Shown here piece by piece: positions 1-7,634 of a stretch of DNA of 19,644 nucleotides. The stretch is from the NCBI GenBank assembly GCA_900545935.1, contig URAP01000033.1, positions 1 to 19,644 of the forward strand, written 5' to 3'. A program made the translations under genes and the position numbers. The notes under the pieces are model-generated. The model was not told where the DNA came from, made no database searches, and was given only the letters and a program-made list of their open reading frames with translations. Numbering within the stretch: the stretch's first letter is position 1; the number at the start of each line of letters is the position of its first letter. Source of the stretch: an uncultured Eubacteriales bacterium (lineage in GTDB: Bacteria; Bacillota; Clostridia; Oscillospirales; CAG-272).

Positions 1-33
1 CTGAAAAAGAAAGCGTAGGAAAGAAAAGCAGGC

Positions 34-91
34 ATAAGGGGGATTGCGCCGCGATACGCTTCGCTCCTATTCGGCGCAGTTTCCCCCTTAT
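34..91. repeat. Long interrupted inverted repeat
   Basis: Positions 34-43 (ATAAGGGGGA) pair exactly with 82-91. After a small internal mismatch, GCGCCG at 46-51 pairs with CGGCGC at 72-77, leaving a loop of about 20 nt. No T-run follows on either side, so it is not a typical terminator. It could be a structured RNA or a remnant repeat. Confidence 0.6.
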
Positions 92-211
92 GTATCCCCC
101 TTTGGACTGCTCAGCCGATAGCGCAAAGGCGAGTTATCGTCCGAAACGCTCGGCAGGCATTACGCCTCGCGTTTCTTATCGGGGGAATGCACGTATAGCG
201 CTTTAGTTTTT

Positions 212-258
212 CACGCTCCCAGAGCGTGTACACCCGATTTTTCGATTATTGTCGGGTG
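212..258. repeat. Two adjacent perfect 7-bp hairpins
   Basis: CACGCTC at 212-218 pairs with GAGCGTG at 222-228 around a 3-nt loop. CACCCGA at 231-237 pairs with TCGGGTG at 252-258. The sequence after 258 is T-rich on the plus strand, so the second could be a weak plus-strand terminator. No gene upstream in the window needs one. Confidence 0.55.
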
Positions 259-390
259 ATTTGTTTTCCCGCTGCGATAGTTTGTATACCTACCGTTGAA
301 GTTCAAGCAAAAAAGCGAGGTTCGGCAAGTTTGAGGAGTTAGACAGTGCGGTGGATGCGGCAGAAGGGTTAATTCTCGTGAGGCGAGCGC

Positions 391-439
391 AAAAAAGCAG
401 TACAGCCATCGGGAAATACGATGTATGTACTGCTTTTTA
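391..439. terminator. Bidirectional intrinsic terminator
   Basis: A perfect 13-bp stem pairs AAAAAGCAGTACA (392-404) with TGTACTGCTTTTT (426-438), with a further ATCG/CGAT pairing inside the loop. The A-run on one side and T-run on the other make it a terminator in both directions. On the minus strand it is the first strong terminator after the flavodiiron gene that ends at 628, so it probably closes that operon, although it lies about 190 bp downstream. Confidence 0.8.
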
Positions 440-471
440 GTTTATTAACGCAAAGTGATGGTTAAATAATT

Positions 472-561
472 GCTCCGTATGGTCGCGGGTAAATTTGGAG
501 TTAAGGCTTTGACTCGTGCAGCCGCAGACATGGGTGCGCTTTAGGGTTATATTCTACGGAG
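472..561. repeat. Long-range 8-bp inverted repeat enclosing a small hairpin
   Basis: GCTCCGTA at 472-479 is the exact reverse complement of TACGGAGC at 554-561. Inside, GAGTTAA pairs with TTGACTC with one G-U pair, and a T6 run follows shortly after 561 on the plus strand. This could be the footprint of a small plus-strand RNA, but no promoter or known RNA family was recognised. It is not a tRNA: there is no T-loop consensus. Confidence 0.3.
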
Positions 562-627
562 CGGAGTTTTTTGCGGGGGGTAGTGATGGAGCTGCAGATT
601 GCGGTTTTATTCCGCATCATGTGCCGC

Positions 628-1785
628 TCAGCCCTGCATCAGCTCGTCCGCCATTGCGTCGATCGCTGCGCGGGACTCCTCGGAGAGAGCCGAGAGGATG
701 CGAACGGTTGTATCGGTAAAGGTGATATCCTTGCAGCCTTCGAGCATGCCGCGCATGACCTTTGCCGCCATCGGGGCCCACGAGCCGTTCTCGACAAGTC
801 CGACCTTTCTGCCGCGGTAGCCGCGCTCGGTCAGCTCGGAGATGAACTCGCGCATGAACGGGAAAAGCTCCGCATTATAGGTCGTTGTGGCGAGGACAAG
901 GCGGTCATAGCGGAAGGCATCCTCCACCGCCTCTGCCATATCGGAGCGGGCAAGGTCGGTCAGCACTACCTTTTCGCAGCCGCGCTCTCTCAGGCGCTCG
1001 GCAAGAAGCTCGGCAGCAGCCTTTGTGTTGCCGTAGACCGATGTATAGGCGATGAGCACGCCGCAGTTCTCGGGCGTGTAGCTCGACCATGTATTATAAA
1101 GGCCGAGGTAGTAGCCGAGGTTTTCGGTCAGAACGGGACCGTGCAGCGGGCATATCATGGCGATATCGAGTGCCGATGCTTTGCGGAGCAGCGCCTGCAC
1201 CTGCGCACCGTACTTTCCGACGATGCCGAAATAGTATCTGCGCGCCTCGCAAGTCCAGTCCTCCTCAGTATCGAGTGCGCCGAATTTACCGAACCCGTCG
1301 GCGGAGAACAGTACCTTATCGCGGCTATCGTATGTGACGATGACCTCGGGCCAATGCACCATAGGCGCGGTGACGAAGGTCAGGGTATGCTCGCCGAGCG
1401 GGAGGGTATCGCCGTCGCCGACGACGGTGCGGCGCTCTGCGTAATCGGTGCCGAAAAAGTTTTTCATCATGGTGAACGCTTTAGCCGAAGCTACTATTGT
1501 CGCGTCGGGATAAGCCTGTGCAAATGCGGCGATGTTCGCCGAATGGTCGGGCTCCATGTGCTGTACTACGAGATAATCGGGCGCCCTGCCGTCAAGCGCG
1601 TCGCGCAGATTAGCGAGCCACTGCTCGCCGAAGTGTGCATCCACCGTGTCCATAACGGCTATCTTTTCATCCTTGATAACATACGAGTTGTATGCCATTC
1701 CTGCGGGAACGGCGTACTGTCCCTCGAACAGGTCGATATCGTGATCGTTTACTCCGATGTAGATTATATCCTTTGTGATCTCCAT
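628..1785 (-). CDS. fprA: A-type flavodiiron protein (FprA family)
   Basis: A cytoplasmic flavodiiron protein that, in its family, reduces O2 to water (and in some members NO to N2O) using electrons from rubredoxin or reduced flavin. It is a common oxygen-defence enzyme of strict anaerobes. The 385 residues cover the usual two-domain length. The N-terminal metallo-beta-lactamase-like domain carries the diiron ligands H76-x-E78-x-D80-H81, H144, D163 and H215. The C-terminal flavodoxin domain starts near residue 241 with the FMN phosphate loop TSVYGNT (248-254). No rubredoxin or NAD(P)H-reductase domain is fused, so an external donor is needed. The start has an AGAGGAG ribosome binding site about 6 nt upstream. 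It is the last gene of a three-gene operon, 27 bp after the phosphodiesterase. Whether it prefers O2 or NO cannot be read from sequence. Confidence 0.95.
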   Translation of the reverse strand: MEITKDIIYIGVNDHDIDLFEGQYAVPAGMAYNSYVIKDEKIAVMDTVDAHFGEQWLANLRDALDGRAPDYLVVQHMEPDHSANIAAFAQAYPDATIVASAKAFTMMKNFFGTDYAERRTVVGDGDTLPLGEHTLTFVTAPMVHWPEVIVTYDSRDKVLFSADGFGKFGALDTEEDWTCEARRYYFGIVGKYGAQVQALLRKASALDIAMICPLHGPVLTENLGYYLGLYNTWSSYTPENCGVLIAYTSVYGNTKAAAELLAERLRERGCEKVVLTDLARSDMAEAVEDAFRYDRLVLATTTYNAELFPFMREFISELTERGYRGRKVGLVENGSWAPMAAKVMRGMLEGCKDITFTDTTVRILSALSEESRAAIDAMADELMQG

Positions 1786-1812
1786 GTTTGTCTCCTCTTG
1801 ATGTATTGTTTT

Positions 1813-2367
1813 TTACAGCAGGCTGTTCTCACCGCGGCGCATGTATTCCTCGCCGTCGAGGTCCTTCCAGATGAATATGCCGTCCTCGAGCATCATGTAG
1901 CTGCGGCGGCTGCCCTCCTTCGGGATCGAGACCGAGCCGGGGTTGACGTAGGTATAGCCGTCATGCATCGTGTATTTCGGCACGTGCGTGTGACCGCAGA
2001 GCAGAATGCTGCCGTCGCCGAGCGGCGGGGGATTATCCTCTCCGTAGACATGTCCGTGTGTCGCGTATATCAGCCGCTCCCCGTCGAGGATTACGGCGTA
2101 ATCCGCGAGCAGCGGGAACGGCAGAACCATCTGGTCTACCTCGGTGTCGCAGTTTCCGCGGACGCAGAGAATCTCGTTCTTCAGCTCGGAGAGCTGCGCG
2201 ATGACCTCCTTCGGCGCATAGCCGTCGGGCAGATCGTTGCGCGGTCCGTGGTAGAGCAGGTCGCCGAGCAGCAGGAGCTTATCCGCCCCCTCCGCACGGT
2301 ATCTCTCGAGCAGTGCGCGGCAGCAGGGTGCGCTGCCGTGTATATCGGATGCTATCATCAGCTTCAT
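1813..2367 (-). CDS. yfcE: YfcE-type metallophosphodiesterase
   Basis: A small calcineurin-like phosphoesterase of the YfcE/MJ0936 class. Family members hydrolyse model phosphodiesters in a Mn-dependent way; the physiological substrate is not settled. All metal-binding blocks are present: D8-x-H10 (DIHG), GD at 35-36, GN at 71-72, H104 in THGH, and GHTH at 125-128. At 184 residues it is the expected single-domain length, with no signal peptide or membrane segment. Its ATG overlaps the stop of the upstream DUF2130 gene in an ATGA, so the two are translationally coupled. The flavodiiron gene follows after 27 bp. Nothing in the context defines a substrate. Confidence 0.92.
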   Translation of the reverse strand: MKLMIASDIHGSAPCCRALLERYRAEGADKLLLLGDLLYHGPRNDLPDGYAPKEVIAQLSELKNEILCVRGNCDTEVDQMVLPFPLLADYAVILDGERLIYATHGHVYGEDNPPPLGDGSILLCGHTHVPKYTMHDGYTYVNPGSVSIPKEGSRRSYMMLEDGIFIWKDLDGEEYMRRGENSLL

Positions 2368-3731
2368 TTGCTTTCCTCCCCGTGTTTTATATCCTCGAGC
2401 ATGGCGCGTACGGTGGGGGCGTTCCGCGTCAGCCGTTTTATGCTCAGTTCGTCCGCCTTGTTGTTCGCTATCCGCAGATTGTTCTCGGAGGAGAGCAGCG
2501 CATCCTTTGTCTTTTGCAGATGCAGTATGGTCTTGTCTATCTCCTCTATCGCGGTCTTAAAGCGGTCGCTTGCGATGCGATAGTTGCGGGCAAAGCTCTC
2601 CTTGAAGGTGTTTATATTGTCCTCGAAATTCGTCAGATCGCATTCGCGGTCGCGTATGATGCTCAGCTCGCGGCGGTACGAGAGTGAGCTCAGTGCCGCA
2701 TTGCGCAGCAGCGAAATCAGCGGAATAAAGAACTGCGGACGAATAACGAACATCTTCGGATAGCGGTACGAAACATCGACGATACCGCCGTTATACAGCT
2801 CGCTGTCGCTCTCGAGAAGTGAGACGAGAACGGCGTATTCGCATTTTTTCTCGCAGCGGTCCTTGTCCAGCTCCTTAAAGAAGTCCTCGTTTTTATGCTT
2901 GGTGGAGGTGGTGTCGGTCTCGTTCTTCATCTCGAACATGATGGAGATGAATTCAACTCCGTCCGCCGACTCGCGGAATATAAAGTCGCCCTTACTGCCC
3001 GTGCGCGCGTCGTTGTCCTTTTCAAAGTAGGCGTTCGGGAAGGACATCATTCTCACCGAGTTGAACTGTGTCAGACAGTGCTGCTCGAGGCTCTCGCCGA
3101 CCATCTTTGTCGACTGCCGCGTCTTGAAGTCCTTCAGCCGCTCTATTTCCTCGTCGCGAACCCGCAGCTCGTTGCGCTGCCGCTCTATGAGGGTGTTTTC
3201 GTTCAGCTTGCTCTGCTGTGCCTGAAGCTCAAGCTCGGCGCGCAGCCGATCCGTCTCGGCTCTGCTGTCCGCGAGCTGCTTTTCCCGATCCTGCATCGCG
3301 CGTATGACAGCCAGCTCCTGCGCCTGCTGTGCTCGGTCGAGCTCCGCGCGCAGCTCGGTCAGCTCCTGCCTGCTCCTTTCGGCAGCCTCGCGCTGTTCCC
3401 GTTCGCGTTTCTCGGTTTCCTCTCGCAGCTCGCGTTCCCGCTTTTCGGCTTCCTCGCGCAGCCTGCGCTCGCGCTCCGCAGACTCTTCCTTTTGCTCAAG
3501 CTCGCGCTTTGACGCAGCCTCTTTCTGCTCGGCGAGCCGAGCCTCGAGCACTCGCTCCTGCTCCGCGCGTACCAGGCGCAGCTCCGAGTCTTTCTTTTCG
3601 GTAAGCTCGGTCTCGCGGCGCTCGAGCTCCTGACGGAATTCCTTATCCCGTACCTGCCGCACTATCTCGGCATAGCCGGATTCGTCTACCTGAAATATCT
3701 CGCCGCATTTCGGGCATTTTATTTCCTGCAT
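2364..3731 (-). CDS. DUF2130 protein: zinc knuckle, coiled coil, nuclease-like core
   Basis: A conserved protein of unknown function. From the ATG at 3731 it has 455 residues. An N-terminal CPKC pair (C6, C9) resembles half a zinc ribbon. A very charged Glu/Arg/Gln-rich coiled coil runs from about 25 to 205. The DUF2130 core follows, then a second helical region near the C-terminus. In the core, E213 (VGES), D249 (SKGDF) and E267-x-K269 (FEMKN) are spaced like a PD-(D/E)XK nuclease active site; this is an inference, not a demonstrated activity. A GTG 18 bp upstream (3749) is in frame, but the ATG is preferred because GAGGACGAGG lies just ahead of it. It is first in an operon with the phosphodiesterase and flavodiiron genes, with a good promoter upstream. 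Confidence 0.88.
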   Translation of the reverse strand: MQEIKCPKCGEIFQVDESGYAEIVRQVRDKEFRQELERRETELTEKKDSELRLVRAEQERVLEARLAEQKEAASKRELEQKEESAERERRLREEAEKRERELREETEKREREQREAAERSRQELTELRAELDRAQQAQELAVIRAMQDREKQLADSRAETDRLRAELELQAQQSKLNENTLIERQRNELRVRDEEIERLKDFKTRQSTKMVGESLEQHCLTQFNSVRMMSFPNAYFEKDNDARTGSKGDFIFRESADGVEFISIMFEMKNETDTTSTKHKNEDFFKELDKDRCEKKCEYAVLVSLLESDSELYNGGIVDVSYRYPKMFVIRPQFFIPLISLLRNAALSSLSYRRELSIIRDRECDLTNFEDNINTFKESFARNYRIASDRFKTAIEEIDKTILHLQKTKDALLSSENNLRIANNKADELSIKRLTRNAPTVRAMLEDIKHGEESK

Positions 3732-3780
3732 ATTGCCTCGTCCTCTCACTGTTGTACGGAGCTGCCCGTGTTAGCGTGCG

Positions 3781-3827
3781 AAAGCTCCGCCGAATGTCAG
3801 ATAAATAATAACACTCTGCGGAGCTTT
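3781..3827. repeat. Inverted repeat overlapping a promoter
   Basis: AAAGCTCCGC at 3781-3790 pairs perfectly with GCGGAGCTTT at 3818-3827. On the plus strand the right arm continues into T6, which looks like a terminator, but no plus-strand gene lies to its left. On the minus strand it lies between purL (ends 3926) and the DUF2130 gene and overlaps the spacer of the promoter at 3805-3833. It may act as a weak purL terminator, an operator, or both. Confidence 0.6.
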
Positions 3828-3833
3828 TTTCAA
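3805..3833 (-). promoter_or_regulatory. Sigma-A promoter of the DUF2130 operon
   Basis: Read on the minus strand: -35 TTGAAA (3833-3828), a 17-bp spacer, then -10 TATTAT (3810-3805) preceded by TGT, an extended -10 motif. Predicted transcription start is near 3797, about 65 nt before the chosen ATG at 3731. No other good promoter was seen in the gap after purL. Confidence 0.7.
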
Positions 3834-3925
3834 TAGCTATTTGTAAAATCCGATAAGCTCGGTATATTTTTGCGGGAGTGCGGTCTGTGACCGACGAGGC
3901 TCAGCCGTTCATACCGCCGACTCGA

Positions 3926-6900
3926 TCAGCCCTTGAAGAAGCGGACAGCCGACTCGAACATGCGGATATCGTAGCAGCCCGGGACGTTCTTGTACAGACC
4001 GTTGCCGATGCGCTCGCTGTGTCCCATCTTTCCGAACACTCTGCCGTCCGGCGAGGTGATACCCTCGACTGCAAGGAGAGAGCCGTTCGGATTATAGCGG
4101 ATATCGTAGGTCGCGTATCCGTCGAGGTCGACATACTGTGTTGCGACCTGACCGTTCTCAATGAGGCTCTGCATAAGCTCGTCGCTTGCGATAAAGCGTC
4201 CCTCGCCGTGCGAGATCGGAACGTTGACGACATCTCCGACGTTCATCAGCGACAGCCACGGCGAGCTGTTCGACACGATGCGCGTGCGGACGATACGGGA
4301 CTGGTGGCGGGCGATGGTGTTGTACGTCAGGGTCGGGCAGCTCTCGTCGGTGTCGATGATCTTGCCGTACGGCACGAGTCCGAGCTTGATGAGTGCCTGA
4401 AAACCGTTGCATATGCCGCACATAAGCCCGCCTCTGCGGTCGAGCAGGTCGGTAACGGCATCGCGTACCTCCGCGCCGCGGAAGAATGCGGTTATGAACT
4501 TACCCGAGCCGTCGGGCTCGTCGCCGCCCGAGAAGCCGCCGGGGATGAATATCGCCTGCGACTCGCCTACCGCGTGCGAAAATGCCTCGGAGCTGAAGCT
4601 GATGCCGTCTGCTGTGCGGTTGTTTATGACCACGATGCGTGCGTTTGCGCCTGCATCCTCGACAGCCTTTGCCGAGTCGTACTCGCAGTTAGTACCCGGG
4701 AATACGGGGATGAGCACGGTTGGACGCGTCGTGCGTACGGCGGGTGCGCAGCTTTTGCGGAGTGCGCCTGAGAGAGTCTCGGGTGCTGATCTGCGTTCGT
4801 CCGTGCGGGTGGGGAATACCGGCTCGAGCTTTTCCTCATATGCCTTATGCAGCTCGGAAAGCTCTATACGGTCGCTGCCGCGCGAGATCATGCGCTCCGC
4901 CGTCACCTTACCGACAACGCGCTCGCCGCCCTCGGCGTGCTCTACCTCGAGCAGGAAGCCCGCATAGCAGTAGCCGAACAGCTCCTCATCTGTCACATCA
5001 GGTGCGAATTCAAAGCCGAGACCGTTTCCGAGGCACATCTTCATCACAGCCTCGGCGATGCCGCCGAGACCGGGGGTGTAGCATGCGCGTACCCTGCCGC
5101 TGTCGATCATGCCCTCGACTCTTGCGATGAGCGCGAGCAGCGACTTCGGCTCGGGCAGACCGCTCTCGTCCGTTTCGGGGGTGAGCAGAATAACGCTGCT
5201 GCCCGCGGACTTGAACTCGGGGGAGACGATGCGTCCGACCTTCGAGGTCGTTACGGCGAACGAGACGAGCGTCGGGGGAACGTCGATATTCTCAAAGCTG
5301 CCGCTCATCGAGTCCTTACCGCCTATCGCGGCGATGCCGAGACCGAGCTGTGCGTGCAGCGCGCCGAGCAGTGCGCAGAGCGGCTGACTCCAGCGCTTGC
5401 CGTCCTTACCGGGGTGCTTGAAATATTCCTGGAAGGTCAGATAGACCTCGGACATCTTTCCGCCCGATGCTATCAGCTTGCATATCGACTCGACCACCGC
5501 GAGGTATGCGCCGTGATACGGGCTGTGCTCGGTGATAAAGGGATTGTAGCCCCATGCCATGAGCGAGCAGTCGTCGGTGTGTCCGTGCTCGACCGAGATT
5601 TTCTGAACCATAGCCTGAGCGGGGGTCAGCTGATATTTTCCGCCGAACGGCATGAGCACCGTTCCCGCGCCGATGGTTGAGTCAAAGCGCTCGGAGAGTC
5701 CCTGCTTCGAGCAGATATTCAGGTCTGAGGCGAGCGCAAGGTACGCCTCGCGGAAGCTGCCGCTCACCCTGCGCGTCCACTCCTCGGGGCTTTCCGTTTC
5801 GATGGTGATGTGCTTGGGCGCGCCGTTTGACGAGAGAAATTCGCGGCTGACATCGACGATGCGGCTGCCCTGCCAGTTCATGACGAGACGCGGCTCGGCG
5901 GTCACGCGCGCGACCGGGGTCGCGGAAAGGTTCTCGGAGTCCGCGAGCGCGAGGAATGCGGCGACATCCTCGGGGGCTACTACCACCGCCATGCGCTCCT
6001 GACTCTCGCTTATTGCAAGCTCGGTGCCGTCAAGTCCCTCGTACTTCTTCGGTACTGCGTCGAGGTCGATGTCAAGTCCGTCAGCGAGCTCGCCGATTGC
6101 AACCGAAACGCCGCCCGCGCCGAAGTCGTTGCAGCGCTTTATCATGCGGCAGGCGCTCGGATTGCGGAAGAGGCGCTGGAGCTTGCGCTCCTCGGGCGCG
6201 TTGCCCTTCTGCACCTCCGCGCCGCAGGTCTCGAGCGACTGCGTGTTGTGTGATTTGGAAGAGCCGGTCGCGCCGCCGCAGCCGTCGCGTCCCGTTGCGC
6301 CGCCGAGCAGGATAACGACATCGCCCGGGAGCGGGGTCTCGCGTCTTACGCAGTCTGCGGGTGTTGCGGCTATGACAGCGCCTATTTCCATACGCTTTGC
6401 GGCGTAGCCGGGATGGTAGAGCTCGTCGACTATGCCCGTAGCGAGTCCTATCTGATTGCCGTAGGAGGAGTAGCCCGCCGCTGCGGTGGTGACTATCTTG
6501 CGCTGCGGCAGCTTGCCCTCTATGGTCTCGGATATGGGAGTTAGCGGATCCGCAGCGCCGGTCACGCGCATTGCTCCGTAGACATATGAGCGCCCGGAGA
6601 GGGGGTCTCTTATCGCGCCGCCGATGCAGGTAGCCGCACCGCCGAAGGGCTCTATCTCGGTCGGGTGATTGTGTGTCTCGTTCTTAAAGAGCAGCAGCCA
6701 CGGCTCGTCTCTGCAGTCAACGTTTACGGTTATCCTGACCGTGCAGGCGTTTATCTCCTCGCTCTCGTCGAGGCGGTCGAGCATCCCGCGCTGCTTCAGC
6801 ACACGCGCGGCGACGGTGGCGATGTCCATCAGACATACGGGCTTTGTTCTGCCTATCTCGCGTCTTGCAGCAAGATATTCGTCATATGCCGCGCGGAGCA

Positions 6901-7618
6901 GCGGATCGTCAAATCTCACGCCGTCTATCTCGGTAAGAAAGGTGGTGTGACGGCAGTGATCCGACCAGTAGGTATCTATCATTCTCAGCTCGGTGAGGGT
7001 CGGGTCGCGGTGCTCGCTGCGGAAATACTCGCGGCAGAATGCAATGTCCGCCTCGTCCATTGCGAGTCCGTACTCGGCTATCACATCGCGCAGCCCCTCG
7101 TCGGAGAGCTCGGTAAAGCCGTCAAGAGTGGGTACACTGTGCGGCGGCTCGGTCTTGCTTGCGAGCGACTCGGGCAGCGAGAGACCGCACTCTCTTGCCT
7201 CGACGGGGTTGATAACGTATTTCTTTATCTTTTCAAGATCGCTCTTGCCGAGCGCGCCGCCGAGCAGATATACCTTTGCCGTGCGTACTGTAGGTCTGCC
7301 TCCGTGCGAGATGAGCTGGATGCACTGTGCGGCGCTGTCCGCACGCTGATCGAACTGTCCGGGCAGATACTCGACGGCAAATACCGAGCAGTCGCCGGTG
7401 TCAAGCTCGTCGCTGACAATATCGAGCTGCGGCTCGGAAAAGACGGTGCGGGTCGCATAGTCGAACAGCTCTGCGTCGATATCCTCCGCGTCGTAGCGGC
7501 AGATGATGCGTACGCCCTCGAGTGCGGTTATTCCGAGCAGTCCGCGCAGCTCGGCGCAGAGGCTGCGCGCTTCGTTTGCAAACTCCGGCTTCTTTTCTAC
7601 ATATACTCTGTAAACCAT
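3926..7618 (-). CDS. purL: Phosphoribosylformylglycinamidine synthase, single chain
   Basis: Makes FGAM from FGAR, ATP and glutamine, the fourth step of de novo purine synthesis. The 1230 residues fuse the PurS-like, synthase and glutaminase parts that many bacteria encode as purS, purL and purQ. This is the clostridial single-chain form rather than the proteobacterial one. Visible landmarks are the PurS-like N-terminus, the synthase block ETHNHPTEIEPFGGA, the second half with GGKDSMSGSF, and the C-terminal amidotransferase with PVFPGTNCEYD, FIPGGFSGGDE and the nucleophile loop CGICNGFQ (probable catalytic C1070), followed by SHGEGRF. The ATG has GGAGG 8 nt upstream. It lies 16 bp after purD, so the two form one transcription unit. 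No frameshift or missing block was seen. Confidence 0.97.
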   Translation of the reverse strand: MVYRVYVEKKPEFANEARSLCAELRGLLGITALEGVRIICRYDAEDIDAELFDYATRTVFSEPQLDIVSDELDTGDCSVFAVEYLPGQFDQRADSAAQCIQLISHGGRPTVRTAKVYLLGGALGKSDLEKIKKYVINPVEARECGLSLPESLASKTEPPHSVPTLDGFTELSDEGLRDVIAEYGLAMDEADIAFCREYFRSEHRDPTLTELRMIDTYWSDHCRHTTFLTEIDGVRFDDPLLRAAYDEYLAARREIGRTKPVCLMDIATVAARVLKQRGMLDRLDESEEINACTVRITVNVDCRDEPWLLLFKNETHNHPTEIEPFGGAATCIGGAIRDPLSGRSYVYGAMRVTGAADPLTPISETIEGKLPQRKIVTTAAAGYSSYGNQIGLATGIVDELYHPGYAAKRMEIGAVIAATPADCVRRETPLPGDVVILLGGATGRDGCGGATGSSKSHNTQSLETCGAEVQKGNAPEERKLQRLFRNPSACRMIKRCNDFGAGGVSVAIGELADGLDIDLDAVPKKYEGLDGTELAISESQERMAVVVAPEDVAAFLALADSENLSATPVARVTAEPRLVMNWQGSRIVDVSREFLSSNGAPKHITIETESPEEWTRRVSGSFREAYLALASDLNICSKQGLSERFDSTIGAGTVLMPFGGKYQLTPAQAMVQKISVEHGHTDDCSLMAWGYNPFITEHSPYHGAYLAVVESICKLIASGGKMSEVYLTFQEYFKHPGKDGKRWSQPLCALLGALHAQLGLGIAAIGGKDSMSGSFENIDVPPTLVSFAVTTSKVGRIVSPEFKSAGSSVILLTPETDESGLPEPKSLLALIARVEGMIDSGRVRACYTPGLGGIAEAVMKMCLGNGLGFEFAPDVTDEELFGYCYAGFLLEVEHAEGGERVVGKVTAERMISRGSDRIELSELHKAYEEKLEPVFPTRTDERRSAPETLSGALRKSCAPAVRTTRPTVLIPVFPGTNCEYDSAKAVEDAGANARIVVINNRTADGISFSSEAFSHAVGESQAIFIPGGFSGGDEPDGSGKFITAFFRGAEVRDAVTDLLDRRGGLMCGICNGFQALIKLGLVPYGKIIDTDESCPTLTYNTIARHQSRIVRTRIVSNSSPWLSLMNVGDVVNVPISHGEGRFIASDELMQSLIENGQVATQYVDLDGYATYDIRYNPNGSLLAVEGITSPDGRVFGKMGHSERIGNGLYKNVPGCYDIRMFESAVRFFKG

Positions 7619-7634
7619 CTATGCTTCCTCCGTT

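Larger units (their letters stand above)
1..570. other. Non-coding, hairpin-rich left flank
   Basis: No convincing gene is seen in this stretch. It contains several inverted repeats (listed separately) and two very short open stretches on the plus strand that look faintly protein-like. One, around 310-440, reads KKARFGKFEELDSAVDAAEG without a start codon. The other, at 480-543, reads MVAGKFGVKALTRAAADMG and then stops. Neither has an upstream ribosome binding site or a useful length, so they are at best eroded coding remnants. Confidence 0.6.

Noticed and set aside
472..561. tRNA-like closing stem
   Set aside because: Lengths and pairing suggest a tRNA at first glance, but there is no T-loop consensus or clover-leaf arrangement.
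571..2583. A 670-codon plus-strand open frame
   Set aside because: It lies antisense to the flavodiiron and phosphodiesterase genes, which carry complete family motifs. Its own translation shows no recognisable domain and reflects codon bias of the opposite strand.
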